A stretch of DNA of 39,480 nucleotides from Prochlorococcus sp. AG-418-G23. Lineage in GTDB: Bacteria; Cyanobacteriota; Cyanobacteriia; PCC-6307; Cyanobiaceae. The notes under the pieces were generated by a model. That model did not search any database and was not told the DNA's origin. It saw only the letters and a list, made by a program, of their open reading frames with translations. The first letter of the stretch is position 1; each line of letters starts with the position of its first letter. The stretch spans positions 1 to 39,480 of the forward strand of contig QCLY01000013.1 in NCBI GenBank assembly GCA_003214195.1. The letters run 5' to 3'. Positions 1-11,308 of the stretch are shown here, one piece after another. The position numbers were made by a program, and so were the translations under genes.

Positions 1-156
1 ACTGAGGATGAAATCTTATTAAAAGAATTACTAAAAAAAATTAAAGTTTTTTGTGGGACTGGAGGAACATTAATTGACAGAAATATCCAGTTACAGGGTG
101 ATATGGTATCGAAATCAATTGAGTTTCTTCGTAAAGAGGGATTTCATAATTTATGA
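1..156 (+). CDS. SUI1/YciH-family translation initiation factor, C-terminal fragment (5' truncated by window)
   Basis: Frame 1 reads TEDEILLKELLKKIKVFCGTGGTLIDRNIQLQGDMVSKSIEFLRKEGFHNL*, typical of the SUI1 C-terminus (CGTGG..., IQLQGD, ..L...G). Confidence 0.85.
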   Translation, partial: TEDEILLKELLKKIKVFCGTGGTLIDRNIQLQGDMVSKSIEFLRKEGFHNL

Positions 157-198
157 AGCAAGAGTTAGGATAGGTTTTTAATTTTGATGAAGTAAAAA

Positions 199-822
199 AT
201 GAAAGAACAAAATCAAACAAAGTCAACCAATATAAAGTGGCACAACCTAACTATAGATAGAGAAAAGTTAGAGAAAATGAGAGGTCATAAAGGTATGGTT
301 ATCTGGTTTACAGGTTTATCCGGTTCTGGTAAAAGTACTTTAGCCAACGCTTTAAATGAAGTTTTACATTTAGATGGTTTTTCGACTTATGTCTTGGATG
401 GAGATAATATTAGACACGGTTTATGTAAAGATCTTGGTTTTTCGGATGAAGATAGAGAAGAAAATATAAGAAGAATTGGGGAAGTTGCGAATTTATTTAT
501 GAATGCTGGGATAATAACTATTACAGCATTCGTTTCTCCATTTATTAGCGATAGAGATAAGGTAAGAAAAATTATTGGATCTAAGGATTTTATTGAAGTT
601 TATTGTGCTGCTGATATCACAGTTTGCGAAAATAGGGATACTAAGGGTCTTTATAAGAAAGCCCGTTTGGGAGAAATTAAGGAATTCACAGGGATTTCTA
701 GTCCATATGAAGCGCCTCTTAAGCCTGAAATTGTTGTTGATACAGGTTCGTTAGATTTAAATGATTCCGTTGAGAAAGTTATTAACTACCTTAAAAAAGA
801 AAACTTTCTTAACAAGGCCTAA
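199..822 (+). CDS. cysC: Adenylylsulfate kinase
   Basis: 207 aa; P-loop FTGLSGSGKST, LDGDNIRHGL, FVSPF, KEFTGISSPYE motifs. Confidence 0.95.
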   Translation: MKEQNQTKSTNIKWHNLTIDREKLEKMRGHKGMVIWFTGLSGSGKSTLANALNEVLHLDGFSTYVLDGDNIRHGLCKDLGFSDEDREENIRRIGEVANLFMNAGIITITAFVSPFISDRDKVRKIIGSKDFIEVYCAADITVCENRDTKGLYKKARLGEIKEFTGISSPYEAPLKPEIVVDTGSLDLNDSVEKVINYLKKENFLNKA

Positions 823-836
823 TAGAAAATATTACT

Positions 837-1373
837 CTATTCATTTTGCAGATATTTGTCTGGTCCAATAGTTGATAATTTACTATTTTTAGCTCTTACC
901 TGTGTATGAAGATTTTCTCTGAATTCTTTTAAAGTTTTCTTTATGGATTCATCAAATAAACTGATCATTTCTATTGCCAATAATCCAGCATTCTGAGCTC
1001 CATTAATTGCAACTGTTGCAACTGGAATTCCAGCGGGCATTTGAACGATTGATAAAAGAGAATCAATTCCCTTCAGTGTTTTACTCTCTACTGGTACTCC
1101 AATAACAGGAATGCAAGTTAGGGATGCCAACATTCCTGGAAGATGAGCAGCACCCCCAGCACCAGCAATTATTACTTTTATGTTTTCTGATTCTGCATTT
1201 TTTGCATATTCCATCATTTCAATAGGTGTTCGATGAGCAGAAAGTATACAAACTTCAGTTTTTAAATTAAATTCTCTTAAAATATCTACTGCAGGTTTCA
1301 TTGTTTTTAGGTCTGAATCACTACCCATTACGATAGCGATTTTATAAATATCTTTAGGATTCAATTCTGGCAA
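837..1373 (-). CDS. purE: N5-carboxyaminoimidazole ribonucleotide mutase (PurE)
   Basis: [61 protein letters not shown]. Confidence 0.96.
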   Translation of the reverse strand: MPELNPKDIYKIAIVMGSDSDLKTMKPAVDILREFNLKTEVCILSAHRTPIEMMEYAKNAESENIKVIIAGAGGAAHLPGMLASLTCIPVIGVPVESKTLKGIDSLLSIVQMPAGIPVATVAINGAQNAGLLAIEMISLFDESIKKTLKEFRENLHTQVRAKNSKLSTIGPDKYLQNE

Positions 1374-1462
1374 AATAACAAATCAATTCTTTCCCATAAT
1401 GGCGTGCAATTAATTTGGCGCCAGTTAGTTAATATAAAAAGAATAAATTTTCATAGAATATT

Positions 1463-2164
1463 ATGACGACAAATAAGATTATCGAAAAAAGTGAAGTCAG
1501 GGAGTATTTTAATGGTACTGGCTTTGAAAGATGGAATAAAATTTATAGCAAATCTGATGAAATTAATACAGTTCAGAAAAATATTAGGAAAGGACATCAA
1601 AAAACTGTAGATGATGTAGTCACATACATCAAAAATTATCCTGAACTAACAAAAAAAAGTTATTGTGATGCGGGCTGTGGTGTAGGAAGTCTTTCCATAC
1701 CTTTACTAAGACTCGGTATAAAAGAGCTGCAGATGAGCGACATTTCTTCTGAAATGATTAAAGAAACAAAAAAACGGATTCATGAATTAGGTTTGAATCA
1801 AGGTAAGATAAAATATGAAGTTTGTGATCTGGAAAAATTAAAAGGATTATTTGATGTCGTAGTTTGTTTAGATGTGTTTATTCATTATCCTCAACCGGTC
1901 GCAGAAGAAATGGTTCAACATCTTTGCGATTTAAGCAAAGAAAAACTAATCGTTAGCTTTGCTCCATATACTCCAGTTCTTGCTGTTCTAAAAAATATTG
2001 GAAAATTATTTCCTGGGCCAAGTAAAACTACAAGAGCATATACTTTGAAAGAAAAGGGTATTATTAATGCCGCTAAAGAAAAAGGATTTAAAGTTGTTAA
2101 AAAGAAATTAAATCAAGCTCCTTTTTATTTTTCAAAACTAATTGAATTCGAAAAAATTAAATAA
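1463..2164 (+). CDS. chlM: Mg-protoporphyrin IX O-methyltransferase
   Basis: 233 aa SAM methyltransferase; DAGCGVGSLSIPL, VVCLDVFIHYP, FAPYTPVL...KIGKLFPGPSKTTRAY. Confidence 0.92.
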   Translation: MTTNKIIEKSEVREYFNGTGFERWNKIYSKSDEINTVQKNIRKGHQKTVDDVVTYIKNYPELTKKSYCDAGCGVGSLSIPLLRLGIKELQMSDISSEMIKETKKRIHELGLNQGKIKYEVCDLEKLKGLFDVVVCLDVFIHYPQPVAEEMVQHLCDLSKEKLIVSFAPYTPVLAVLKNIGKLFPGPSKTTRAYTLKEKGIINAAKEKGFKVVKKKLNQAPFYFSKLIEFEKIK

Positions 2165-2165
2165 T

Positions 2166-2894
2166 CTATTTTACTAAATGGTTTTCAAGTGCATAACGAA
2201 CTAATTCTGTTCTGCTAGATGTACCTGTCTTGATAAAAAGTCTACTTACATATTTTTCAACATTTCTAATCGATGTTTCAAGCTGTCTTGCAATTTCTTT
2301 ATTCATAAGTCCTTCTGCTACTAGTTGAAGCACACTTGCTTCTCTAGGAGTAAAACTAGGAAGATTTATATTATTTTCTGGATTAGTCTGGTTTTGGTCT
2401 GTGAGCATAGATTTTATTTCGGTAATTTGTTTTGCCATTTTGCTTACGTCAATATCTGCGAATCGTGCCGCTTCCTTTAATAATCGTTCTTGTCTGTTGA
2501 TTACATTTTTAACTCTTGCAGCTAATTCATCGGGATCGAAAGGTTTGGAAATATAATCATCAACTCCTGCAAGATAACCTTCTGTTCTGTCTAGGGTCAT
2601 ACCTTTTGCAGTTAGAAAAATAACTGGAGTTCCTCCTAATTTCTCATCTTCTCTAATTTTTTCTAATAAAGTATAACCGTTTGCTCGTGGCATCATAATA
2701 TCGCTAATTATCAAATCGGGGAAAATTGTTTGAGCTTTTTCCCAACCATCCTCTCCATCAACTGCAATAAATATTTCAAAGCCTTCATCTTCTAGAAATG
2801 TTTTAACAGCTGTTCTTAAACCAGGCTCATCATCAACTAATAAAATTCTTGATTTTCTTACCGGTTCATTATTTATTTGATTAATTTCATTCAT
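2166..2894 (-). CDS. Two-component response regulator, receiver + LuxR/NarL-type HTH
   Basis: ILLVDDEPGLR, SDIMMPRANGY phosphoacceptor, KPFDPDEL; C-terminal FTPREASVLQLVAEGLMNKEIARQL...RNVEKYVSRLFIKTG. Confidence 0.92.
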   Translation of the reverse strand: MNEINQINNEPVRKSRILLVDDEPGLRTAVKTFLEDEGFEIFIAVDGEDGWEKAQTIFPDLIISDIMMPRANGYTLLEKIREDEKLGGTPVIFLTAKGMTLDRTEGYLAGVDDYISKPFDPDELAARVKNVINRQERLLKEAARFADIDVSKMAKQITEIKSMLTDQNQTNPENNINLPSFTPREASVLQLVAEGLMNKEIARQLETSIRNVEKYVSRLFIKTGTSSRTELVRYALENHLVK

Positions 2895-2952
2895 TTTTTT
2901 ATTTTTTAATTTGATTTTCTAGTAATAAAAAGAATTTTATATACTAAATATA

Positions 2953-4098
2953 ATGCTATCAACTCCCATACTACTAGACTATCAATCTTCGACTCCTTGC
3001 TCTAAAGATGTCGTTGATTCTATGAAACCTTTTTGGAGTGAGATATTTTCTAACCCTGCAAGCAAATCTAATTTGGCGGGAATTAACGCAGGCGCTATAT
3101 TGGAAGCCTCAAGAGAAAAAATAGAACAAAGTTTATTCCTTAAGAATAAAAAAGTTATTTTTACAAGTGGAGCAACTGAATCTAATAACTTAGCCTTATT
3201 AGGTTTTGCTAGAAATTTCTATAAAAAAACAGGAAATTATGGACATATTATTACCTTAAAAACGGAGCATAAAGCAGTTTTGGAGCCCTTAAACCAACTT
3301 AAAAAAGAGGGATTTATGGTTACAGAAATTAATCCTGAGAAAGATGGCTTAATTTCAGAAGAACAATTCAAAAAAAATATAAGAGAAGATACATTTCTGG
3401 TTAGTGTCATGTTGGCAAATAACGAAATAGGAGTTATTCAGCCCATAGAAAATATTTCAAAAATATGTAAATCGAGAGGAATAACATTTCACTCTGATTT
3501 TGCACAATGTTTAGGTTACATGGCGTTAGACAATCTTTTATCAGATGTAAATATGATAACGATGAGTTCTCATAAAATATATGGTCCTAAAGGGATAGGA
3601 CTTCTTTTGATTGATGAAGAAATTAATCTTGAGCCTTTAATTGTTGGAGGAGGTCAGGAATATGGTCTTAGGTCTGGCACATTACCTCTTCCTTTAGTAG
3701 TTGGCTTTGCTAAAGCAATAGAGATAGCAGTTTTTAATCAAAAAAATAATGCTGACAAATTACTTTTTTATAGAAATAACCTTTTAGAAGGGTTGTTAAA
3801 AAATAATTCTGGTTTATTAATTAATGGCTCCATAGAAAAAAGATTACCTCACAATTTAAATTTGACTGTATTGGATTTAAACGGAGCAAAGTTTCATAAA
3901 CTTTTAAAATCTAAAATAATTTGTTCTACTGGATCTGCATGTAGTAATGGTGAACCATCTCATGTTTTACTAGCCTTAGGTAGATCTATTAAAGAAGCAG
4001 AATCTTCAATTAGGTTAAGTATTGGATTAAGTACTAATTTAAAAGATATAAAACAAGCAATTCATATTCTTACAGATACGATAAGATCATTACGATAG
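2953..4098 (+). CDS. Cysteine desulfurase-like class V aminotransferase (NifS/IscS family)
   Basis: TSGATESNN, SSHKIYGPKGIG (PLP Lys), CSTGSACSNGEPSHVLLALG catalytic Cys loop. Confidence 0.92.
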   Translation: MLSTPILLDYQSSTPCSKDVVDSMKPFWSEIFSNPASKSNLAGINAGAILEASREKIEQSLFLKNKKVIFTSGATESNNLALLGFARNFYKKTGNYGHIITLKTEHKAVLEPLNQLKKEGFMVTEINPEKDGLISEEQFKKNIREDTFLVSVMLANNEIGVIQPIENISKICKSRGITFHSDFAQCLGYMALDNLLSDVNMITMSSHKIYGPKGIGLLLIDEEINLEPLIVGGGQEYGLRSGTLPLPLVVGFAKAIEIAVFNQKNNADKLLFYRNNLLEGLLKNNSGLLINGSIEKRLPHNLNLTVLDLNGAKFHKLLKSKIICSTGSACSNGEPSHVLLALGRSIKEAESSIRLSIGLSTNLKDIKQAIHILTDTIRSLR

Positions 4099-4121
4099 AA
4101 ATAATTGGCTTTTAGTTTATT

Positions 4122-5024
4122 TTAATTTAATTGAGCAATTCTTAATTTTCCACTTCTAGCTCTTTTATTTAGTTCGACTTCTTGTTCGGAAGGAGTTATT
4201 GGCTTTTTTGTCAGGTTTTTTAGTCTTTGATCATTCTTAAAACAACTTTTAACTAACCTATCCTCAAGGGAATGAAAACTAATAATAGAAATAATACCCC
4301 CTGGCAAAAGCCATTCAGGTACAACTTGCAAAAATTTTTCTAATACTTCAATTTCTTTATTAACTGCAATTCTTAGTGCTTGAAATGTTCTTGTTGCTGG
4401 ATGTATTTTTTTATATCTTTGTTTTGGTGGGAAGCAGCCTGCAATAGAATAAGCTAACTCTTTTGTCCCAGAATATTTCCCATTTTCCTTCAAATACAAT
4501 TTTATTTTCCTAGCAATTTTTCTTGATAATCTCTCATCTCCATATTTATAGATTAGGTTAGCTAGCTCTTTTTCATTTAAAGCCTCAATTAATTTCTCGG
4601 CATCAACATCAAGAAAAGGATTCATGCGCATATCAAGCGGACCATCTTTTTGGAAACTAAATCCTCTTTTAGGGTCATCAATTTGGTTACTATTTACTCC
4701 AAGATCTGCAATCACAAAAGAAACTTTTTCTTTTGGTACAAAATCGGCAAAATTTGAAGCCCTTATATCAATCCTACTTTTAAACTCATCAAGTTTTTTT
4801 GATGCAGATTTTCTTGCGAATGGATCTTGATCAAGTCCAATTATATTTAAATCCGAATATTTTCTCAATAAATGATAAGAGTGCCCGCCTCCGCCTAAAG
4901 TTGCGTCTATTCCCTTAAGTTGATTGTTATGTATAAGTGGGTAATGCTCTAATGAGGCCATAATCTCATCTGTCATAACTGATTGATGATTGAAAAAAGA
5001 TGAATCAGATAGGTCAGTTTGCAT
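4122..5024 (-). CDS. rsmH: 16S rRNA m4C1402 methyltransferase RsmH (MraW)
   Basis: DATLGGGGHSYHLL, GLDQDPFA, DLGVNSNQID, RGFSFQKDGPLDMRM, ISFHSLEDRLVK. Confidence 0.96.
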   Translation of the reverse strand: MQTDLSDSSFFNHQSVMTDEIMASLEHYPLIHNNQLKGIDATLGGGGHSYHLLRKYSDLNIIGLDQDPFARKSASKKLDEFKSRIDIRASNFADFVPKEKVSFVIADLGVNSNQIDDPKRGFSFQKDGPLDMRMNPFLDVDAEKLIEALNEKELANLIYKYGDERLSRKIARKIKLYLKENGKYSGTKELAYSIAGCFPPKQRYKKIHPATRTFQALRIAVNKEIEVLEKFLQVVPEWLLPGGIISIISFHSLEDRLVKSCFKNDQRLKNLTKKPITPSEQEVELNKRARSGKLRIAQLN

Positions 5025-5062
5025 AACTTTCGACTAAGATTTATTTAGAAGTTAAATTTCGA

Positions 5063-6250
5063 ATGGCTCAGCTAGAGACTAGAACAGAACCAATGGTGGT
5101 CAATTTTGGCCCTCACCATCCCTCAATGCATGGGGTTTTAAGGTTAGTTGTAACTCTTGATGGTGAGAATGTCATTGATTGTGAACCAGTAATTGGATAT
5201 TTACATAGAGGGATGGAGAAGATAGCTGAAAATAGGACAAATGTAATGTATGTCCCTTATGTAAGCAGAATGGATTATGCAGCAGGAATGTTTTATGAAG
5301 CTATTGTAGTAAATGCTCCTGAAAGATTAGCTAATATTCCAGTTCCCAAAAGAGCTAGTTACATCAGAGTTCTTATGCTCGAACTTAATCGTATTGCTAA
5401 TCATCTTTTATGGCTTGGCCCCTTTTTAGCAGATGTAGGAGCTCAAACTCCATTTTTCTATATTTTTAGAGAAAGAGAGATGATCTATGATCTCTGGGAA
5501 GCTGCTACTGGGCAAAGGCTAATAAATAATAATTTCTTTAGGATAGGCGGTGTAGCATGTGATCTCCCATACGGATGGTTAGAAAAATGTATAGACTTTT
5601 GCGATTGGTTCGGCCCTAAGATAGATGAATACGAAAAATTAATCACAAATAATCCAATTTTTAAAAAAAGAATTGAAGGTCTTGGAACAATACAAAGGGA
5701 CCAGGCAATAAATTGGTCTTTGTCTGGGCCAATGCTTAGAGCTTCTGGAGTTTCCTGGGATTTAAGGAAAGTCGATAGTTATGAATGTTATGACGATTTT
5801 GATTGGCATATTGCTTCAGAAAAAGAAGGAGATTGTTATGCGAGATATCGAGTAAGAATTGAAGAGATGAGACAATCACTAAGCATCATTCGCCAAGCCT
5901 GCAAAATGATTCCAGGAGGTCCAACAGAAAATTTAGAAGCTCAAAGAATGGCGACTGAAGATAAGAAAAGTGAAATATTTGGTATTGACTATCAATATGT
6001 AGCTAAGAAGGTTGCTCCAACTTTTAAAATTCCTAACGGAGAATTATATACAAGATTAGAGTCCGGTAAAGGAGAAATAGGTGTATTTATTCAAGGAAAT
6101 AATGAAGTTACCCCATGGAGATTTAAAATCAGAGCAGCTGATTTAAATAATCTGCAAATATTGCCTCATATTCTTAAAGGTGCCAAAATCGCTGATATTA
6201 TGGCAATCCTTGGTTCAATAGATGTCATTATGGGATCTGTTGATAGATAA
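5063..6250 (+). CDS. ndhH: NAD(P)H-quinone oxidoreductase subunit H
   Basis: [36 protein letters not shown], ending DVIMGSVDR. Confidence 0.98.
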   Translation: MAQLETRTEPMVVNFGPHHPSMHGVLRLVVTLDGENVIDCEPVIGYLHRGMEKIAENRTNVMYVPYVSRMDYAAGMFYEAIVVNAPERLANIPVPKRASYIRVLMLELNRIANHLLWLGPFLADVGAQTPFFYIFREREMIYDLWEAATGQRLINNNFFRIGGVACDLPYGWLEKCIDFCDWFGPKIDEYEKLITNNPIFKKRIEGLGTIQRDQAINWSLSGPMLRASGVSWDLRKVDSYECYDDFDWHIASEKEGDCYARYRVRIEEMRQSLSIIRQACKMIPGGPTENLEAQRMATEDKKSEIFGIDYQYVAKKVAPTFKIPNGELYTRLESGKGEIGVFIQGNNEVTPWRFKIRAADLNNLQILPHILKGAKIADIMAILGSIDVIMGSVDR

Positions 6251-6259
6251 TTTCTTTAA

Positions 6260-6712
<453 letters not shown>

Positions 6713-6715
6713 TTA

Positions 6716-7918
6716 TTATTTTTTAAATTTATAGTTTATTTTTTCTGTAATGCTATTTTTGTTTTTAACAATCCACTTTTCAGGCTTTTCATGTTTAGGC
6801 CAACTTTGAGAAAATTTTTTTAATAAATTCAAAGAAATTTCAATATTTTTATTATTTGTAAGTTCTCGAAATTCAACTATTACTTTAATTTTATTTCCCC
6901 ATAATTTGTTAGATACTTTTGAAATATTGAATTTATTAATTGGGATATTTTCGTTCATAATGAAATCATTTAATCTAGATTCAATTACTTCAGGGAAAAC
7001 GATTTCTCCTCCTGAATTAAAGGCATTATCACTTCTTCCAACAAAGTTTAAATAGAGAGAATTATTGATTTGATTAATTTTACCTAAATCACCTGTTTGC
7101 CACCACCCATTTTTATTTTTGAAATTTTTAGTTTTTATAGAGTCAATTATTTCGATTCCAATTCTGGCTGATTTTATCTCGATTAATCCTTGTGCGTTAA
7201 TTCTTATTTTTGTATCAGGTAGTATTTCTCCAACATTTTTAAAACCCATTAAGAATTCTTTTGGTTTTAAACTCGTAACCATTGCTGCTGTTTCAGTTGA
7301 GCCGTAACAAGGTGCTAATTTTATTTTTTCTTTTATACATTGTTCTGCATTTTCGTCTGAAATTGAAGCTCCACCTACCCAAATTAGATCAAAAATTTTT
7401 AGCCAACTAATTCCATCTTTTTGAGCTAAAAGTCTTTGTAATTGGGTAGGCACTAATGACGTAATTAAGTGTTTTTTGTTTTTTTTAAATTTATTCGTAA
7501 AAAGTAAAAGTTCTCGAGTTTTTTTTATCAAATTCGGAGAAATATTAATACAATCACATCCCCAAGTTTGACTTCTAAAAATTGGCATTAATCCACTTAT
7601 ATGGTTCAGTGGTAAAGTATTTAAAATTAAGCAGTTTTGTAATTCAAATCCTTGCTCTATTAGCCATTGACCTGAAGTAGCTGCAGATAATTTAAGATTA
7701 TCTAAATGGTGAAAACATTTTCTCGGTTTTCCAGAACTCCCACTACTGTTTAAGATAATTGCTGGCCCATTTTCAGTAATTGAATCTAAAATATCTTTGT
7801 CTTGATAAAATTTGTTTTTTACATAAATAATTTTATTCTTTCTAATTTTTTCAATAATTTTCTCTACAGATTGAGTTTCGTTATTTTCAACTTCAATAGT
7901 ATGAATTTTATTTTTCAT
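6716..7918 (-). CDS. menE: O-succinylbenzoate-CoA ligase (MenE-like, AMP-binding)
   Basis: ILNSSGSSGKPRKCFHHLDN, APCYGSTETAAMV, WWQTGDLG; I prefer the internal ATG at 7918 (ATGA overlap with menC stop) over the ORF-track start at 7930. Confidence 0.88.
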   Translation of the reverse strand: MKNKIHTIEVENNETQSVEKIIEKIRKNKIIYVKNKFYQDKDILDSITENGPAIILNSSGSSGKPRKCFHHLDNLKLSAATSGQWLIEQGFELQNCLILNTLPLNHISGLMPIFRSQTWGCDCINISPNLIKKTRELLLFTNKFKKNKKHLITSLVPTQLQRLLAQKDGISWLKIFDLIWVGGASISDENAEQCIKEKIKLAPCYGSTETAAMVTSLKPKEFLMGFKNVGEILPDTKIRINAQGLIEIKSARIGIEIIDSIKTKNFKNKNGWWQTGDLGKINQINNSLYLNFVGRSDNAFNSGGEIVFPEVIESRLNDFIMNENIPINKFNISKVSNKLWGNKIKVIVEFRELTNNKNIEISLNLLKKFSQSWPKHEKPEKWIVKNKNSITEKINYKFKK

Positions 7919-8880
7919 AGTTGATCCCATATCTTTTTTGCTTCATTTAAAAATAGAAACGAATTAGGGAATTTATTCATTGCTAAACCAGGGACTTTTG
8001 GAGTTGGTCCTTGTAATTGTAGAGACGATAAATGATAAAGCCATCTTTTACCTATACCAGTTTCAAATGAGGTACTTATAGATATTAAAGCTTTTTTATT
8101 TTCTAATTCTCTTAAAAGCTTAACTGGATTATTTTCTTGAGAAGGCCTTCTAATTTGCCAACCTTTCCACTCATCAATCAAATTTGGAAATTTTAAAAGT
8201 GACTCGTCTAAGGCTATAGGGATTTTTTTGTTTAGTTCTGTCAGTCCATCAATATCATCAACACAGAGAGGTTGTTCTAACCAATCTAGATTTTTGTTGT
8301 CCTTCAAAATATCAGCCCATCTATTAGCTATCTCTCTTCCCCAAGAACCATTAGCATCTATTCTTAACTTAATATTATTGCCTATTAGGCTTAAAATTTC
8401 TTCTAAACTTGCTTCTTCCTCATGATTATTTTTTAATGCTACTTTCCATTTTATGGTTAATGATTTCCCAATATCAGATTGTCTTTTTTTAATTTCATTG
8501 AGATTTGAAACTACATTTTCATGATTTAACAATATGGCTGTTTTATCAATTTCATCAAAGTAGTAGTTTTCTTTAAAAATTATTTTTCCATTTATTTCGG
8601 CTAATGCAGAATTTATTGCAGATTGAATGCATGGGTGAAAAACATTTATTTGCTCAGATAAATTAAATAATTCTAGATACGAAGGGATCATATCTAGTTG
8701 TTTCGCACACTTTTTTAAGTCTTCTTTATGAAGCGGTGAAACTTCTCCAAACCCAATTTTTTTATCATTACTTGTTAATTTAATTATCCAACCAGATTTT
8801 GTATGGTAAGTGGTTTTAGAATTTTCTACTTTGGCGGATAACTTAAAGCTATAAGATTTTTTTTGAAATATTAAGTTCAT
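7915..8880 (-). CDS. menC: o-Succinylbenzoate synthase (MenC, enolase superfamily)
   Basis: KWKVAL, LRIDANGSWG, DWLEQPL, IALDESL, ISTSFETGIG. Confidence 0.88.
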   Translation of the reverse strand: MNLIFQKKSYSFKLSAKVENSKTTYHTKSGWIIKLTSNDKKIGFGEVSPLHKEDLKKCAKQLDMIPSYLELFNLSEQINVFHPCIQSAINSALAEINGKIIFKENYYFDEIDKTAILLNHENVVSNLNEIKKRQSDIGKSLTIKWKVALKNNHEEEASLEEILSLIGNNIKLRIDANGSWGREIANRWADILKDNKNLDWLEQPLCVDDIDGLTELNKKIPIALDESLLKFPNLIDEWKGWQIRRPSQENNPVKLLRELENKKALISISTSFETGIGKRWLYHLSSLQLQGPTPKVPGLAMNKFPNSFLFLNEAKKIWDQL

Positions 8881-9794
8881 TTATTCAGCAAGTAATTAAA
8901 CATCAATCCTGTGATTAAGCCAACTCCATTAAGAGTTTGTAATTTTATTGCTATGAATTTACAATTTTTTATTGCACTAGGGTTTTCATATGAAGCTCTT
9001 AATAAATTTATAAGTCTTATTGCTTGAGGTAAACTATTCAAATAAAGGATGCAATAAACTGGAATAAATCCATTAACTATAGTGAAAAGTTGAAAAATAT
9101 ATATTGTAAAAATTATCCAAGGCACAAATTGAGAACCTTTTTTTGCTCCTAAGCGAACTAAAGGTGAAATTTTCCCATGCTTTTTATCTTCAGAAATTTG
9201 ATGAAAATGAGAACAAAATAATACAAGAGTTGTTGCCAAGGAAGGTCCTGAACCAAGTAATAAAGATTCTTTCCAGGGAATATCTTCAAAGAAAATATTA
9301 GATGGATTTAACGCAATTAAGAGTGCAGAGTAAGCAAAAGGTCCAAATGCAAGCCAACATAATGGTTCTCCTAAACCTTGATAGCCAAATCTAAATGGAG
9401 GGCCTTGATATAAATATCCTAAGAAGCAGCAAGCTACCACCAAAATCAAAATATTTATACTTGTTGATAATGAAATAATTGAAATTATTAATAAACCGAT
9501 AACTAAAGATGTATATGCAATAATTGAAATTATTTTTTTATTTTTTACAAGATTTACAATTGAATGGAATTTAAATTCATCGATTCCTGTTTCTGCGTCG
9601 AATAAATCATTAGTTAGATTTTCCCAAATTAATATCAAAATTGCTGCTAAAGTAAATGCAATCAAATTATAAATTTTTACCTTTTCATATTGATTGAGTA
9701 AATAAGCCCCTGTTATTAAAACTGGAAGTATGGCAACAGAATAAAGCGGCCATTTTATTGCTTGTTTCCATAATTTTTTTTTATCTTCGTCCAT
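8877..9794 (-). CDS. menA: 1,4-dihydroxy-2-naphthoate phytyltransferase (UbiA family)
   Basis: Polytopic protein with NLTNDLFDAETGID and CSHFHQISEDKKHGKISPLVRLG motifs; starts operon with menC/menE. Confidence 0.9.
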   Translation of the reverse strand: MDEDKKKLWKQAIKWPLYSVAILPVLITGAYLLNQYEKVKIYNLIAFTLAAILILIWENLTNDLFDAETGIDEFKFHSIVNLVKNKKIISIIAYTSLVIGLLIISIISLSTSINILILVVACCFLGYLYQGPPFRFGYQGLGEPLCWLAFGPFAYSALLIALNPSNIFFEDIPWKESLLLGSGPSLATTLVLFCSHFHQISEDKKHGKISPLVRLGAKKGSQFVPWIIFTIYIFQLFTIVNGFIPVYCILYLNSLPQAIRLINLLRASYENPSAIKNCKFIAIKLQTLNGVGLITGLMFNYLLNK

Positions 9795-9895
9795 TTTTAA
9801 TTAACAAATAAAATTAGATAATTATTCAAAGTAGTTTATAAATTGAGTTACATTTTTTACTTTATTGCATGATTTTTAGTTATTTTCAATAAGTA

Positions 9896-11308
9896 ATGAA
9901 AAATGATTTAAACTTAACAGATTTTTTAAAAGATGTATTTTCCTCTTTCGATAAGAAAGTTGAAAATTCTGGATTAGTAAGTATTTGTATTGAGATTCCT
10001 TGTATTGATTTATTTCAAGTTTATGAATTTTTAATAAATAAATATCCGTTTTCTTCATTTTGGGAGGAATCTGACGGCATTTCATATATGGCCTTCGAGA
10101 AGTGTAAATATGTTACTCTGGATGGCCCAAAAAGATTTGAGGTGGCAAAAGAGTTTAATTCTGAGAATTTTAAAAATTTAATTAACTTAACTAATGAATC
10201 TCATAATTCTGCACTTTCAAAAATAATTTATTTATTTTCTTTCTCTGAAAATTTGAATAATAAGAATTTACCTTCAGATATCCCTAGTTTGGAAGCCATC
10301 TTGCCAAAAATATTAATTACTAAAAGTGATAAGAATTGTTGGTTAAGAATTAATGGTCATGTTGAAGGTAAATCATCATTAAGAACATTAATTGAAGAAA
10401 TATGGACAATTAGAAATCAAGTTATTAATTCTGGCTCAGAATTAATAAAATCATCTGGCTTAAAAACTAATTTTGATTCCTCTTATATTGATGATTTCTC
10501 ACGCTCATTAGAAACTTCTAAAACAGATATGAAAAAAGTAGTAAATAGAGGAATTCAATTAGTAGAGAAAGGTATCCTCCAAAAGATAGTTTTAGCGAAT
10601 AGGATTAAAATAAAACTTAAAAATAAATTAGATTTAGTAGAAATTTTAAAAAGATTTAAAAAGAAGCAACCAAATACATGTAGATATGTTTGGAAAAGGA
10701 ATAGTAAGGATATTTTGTTTGGAGCATCTCCAGAAAAATTATTTTCTTTTTCTCAACCTAATTTGACTTTAGAGGCTCTTGCTGGAACTATCTCTACTAA
10801 TTCAAATTTTAAGAAACTCCTAAAAAGCACTAAAGACTTAAAGGAACATAATTATGTAATACAGTATTTGATTAAATCTTTAGAAGTTTCAAAAATAACA
10901 AACTTTAAAAAAAGTGATATCAAGGTAAAGTCATTTGGAGATATTTCTCATTTGCAAACACTTATTTTCTCTAAAGTTGAAAATATTTGTCCTTTTGAAT
11001 TGCTTAAAAACCTACATCCATCTCCGGCTGTTTGTGGATACCCAAAAAATGCAGCATTGGATTGGATAAATACTCTTGAGTCTTTTCCTAGAGGAAATTA
11101 TGCTTCTCCAATGGGTTGGGTTGATTCAGCAGGCAATGCTTCATTTCTTGTAGCAATAAGAGGCGCAAGATGTATTGAAGAAAATATTGAATTTACTGCA
11201 GGTTCAGGTATAGTTTCAGGCTCCGTTTTAGACAAAGAAATAGATGAGATTAAATTAAAATTTGAATCTATAGTAAAACAGATATTTTGCGCTAAAAATC
11301 CTAGATAA
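9896..11308 (+). CDS. menF: Isochorismate synthase
   Basis: [81 protein letters not shown]. Confidence 0.9.
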   Translation: MKNDLNLTDFLKDVFSSFDKKVENSGLVSICIEIPCIDLFQVYEFLINKYPFSSFWEESDGISYMAFEKCKYVTLDGPKRFEVAKEFNSENFKNLINLTNESHNSALSKIIYLFSFSENLNNKNLPSDIPSLEAILPKILITKSDKNCWLRINGHVEGKSSLRTLIEEIWTIRNQVINSGSELIKSSGLKTNFDSSYIDDFSRSLETSKTDMKKVVNRGIQLVEKGILQKIVLANRIKIKLKNKLDLVEILKRFKKKQPNTCRYVWKRNSKDILFGASPEKLFSFSQPNLTLEALAGTISTNSNFKKLLKSTKDLKEHNYVIQYLIKSLEVSKITNFKKSDIKVKSFGDISHLQTLIFSKVENICPFELLKNLHPSPAVCGYPKNAALDWINTLESFPRGNYASPMGWVDSAGNASFLVAIRGARCIEENIEFTAGSGIVSGSVLDKEIDEIKLKFESIVKQIFCAKNPR

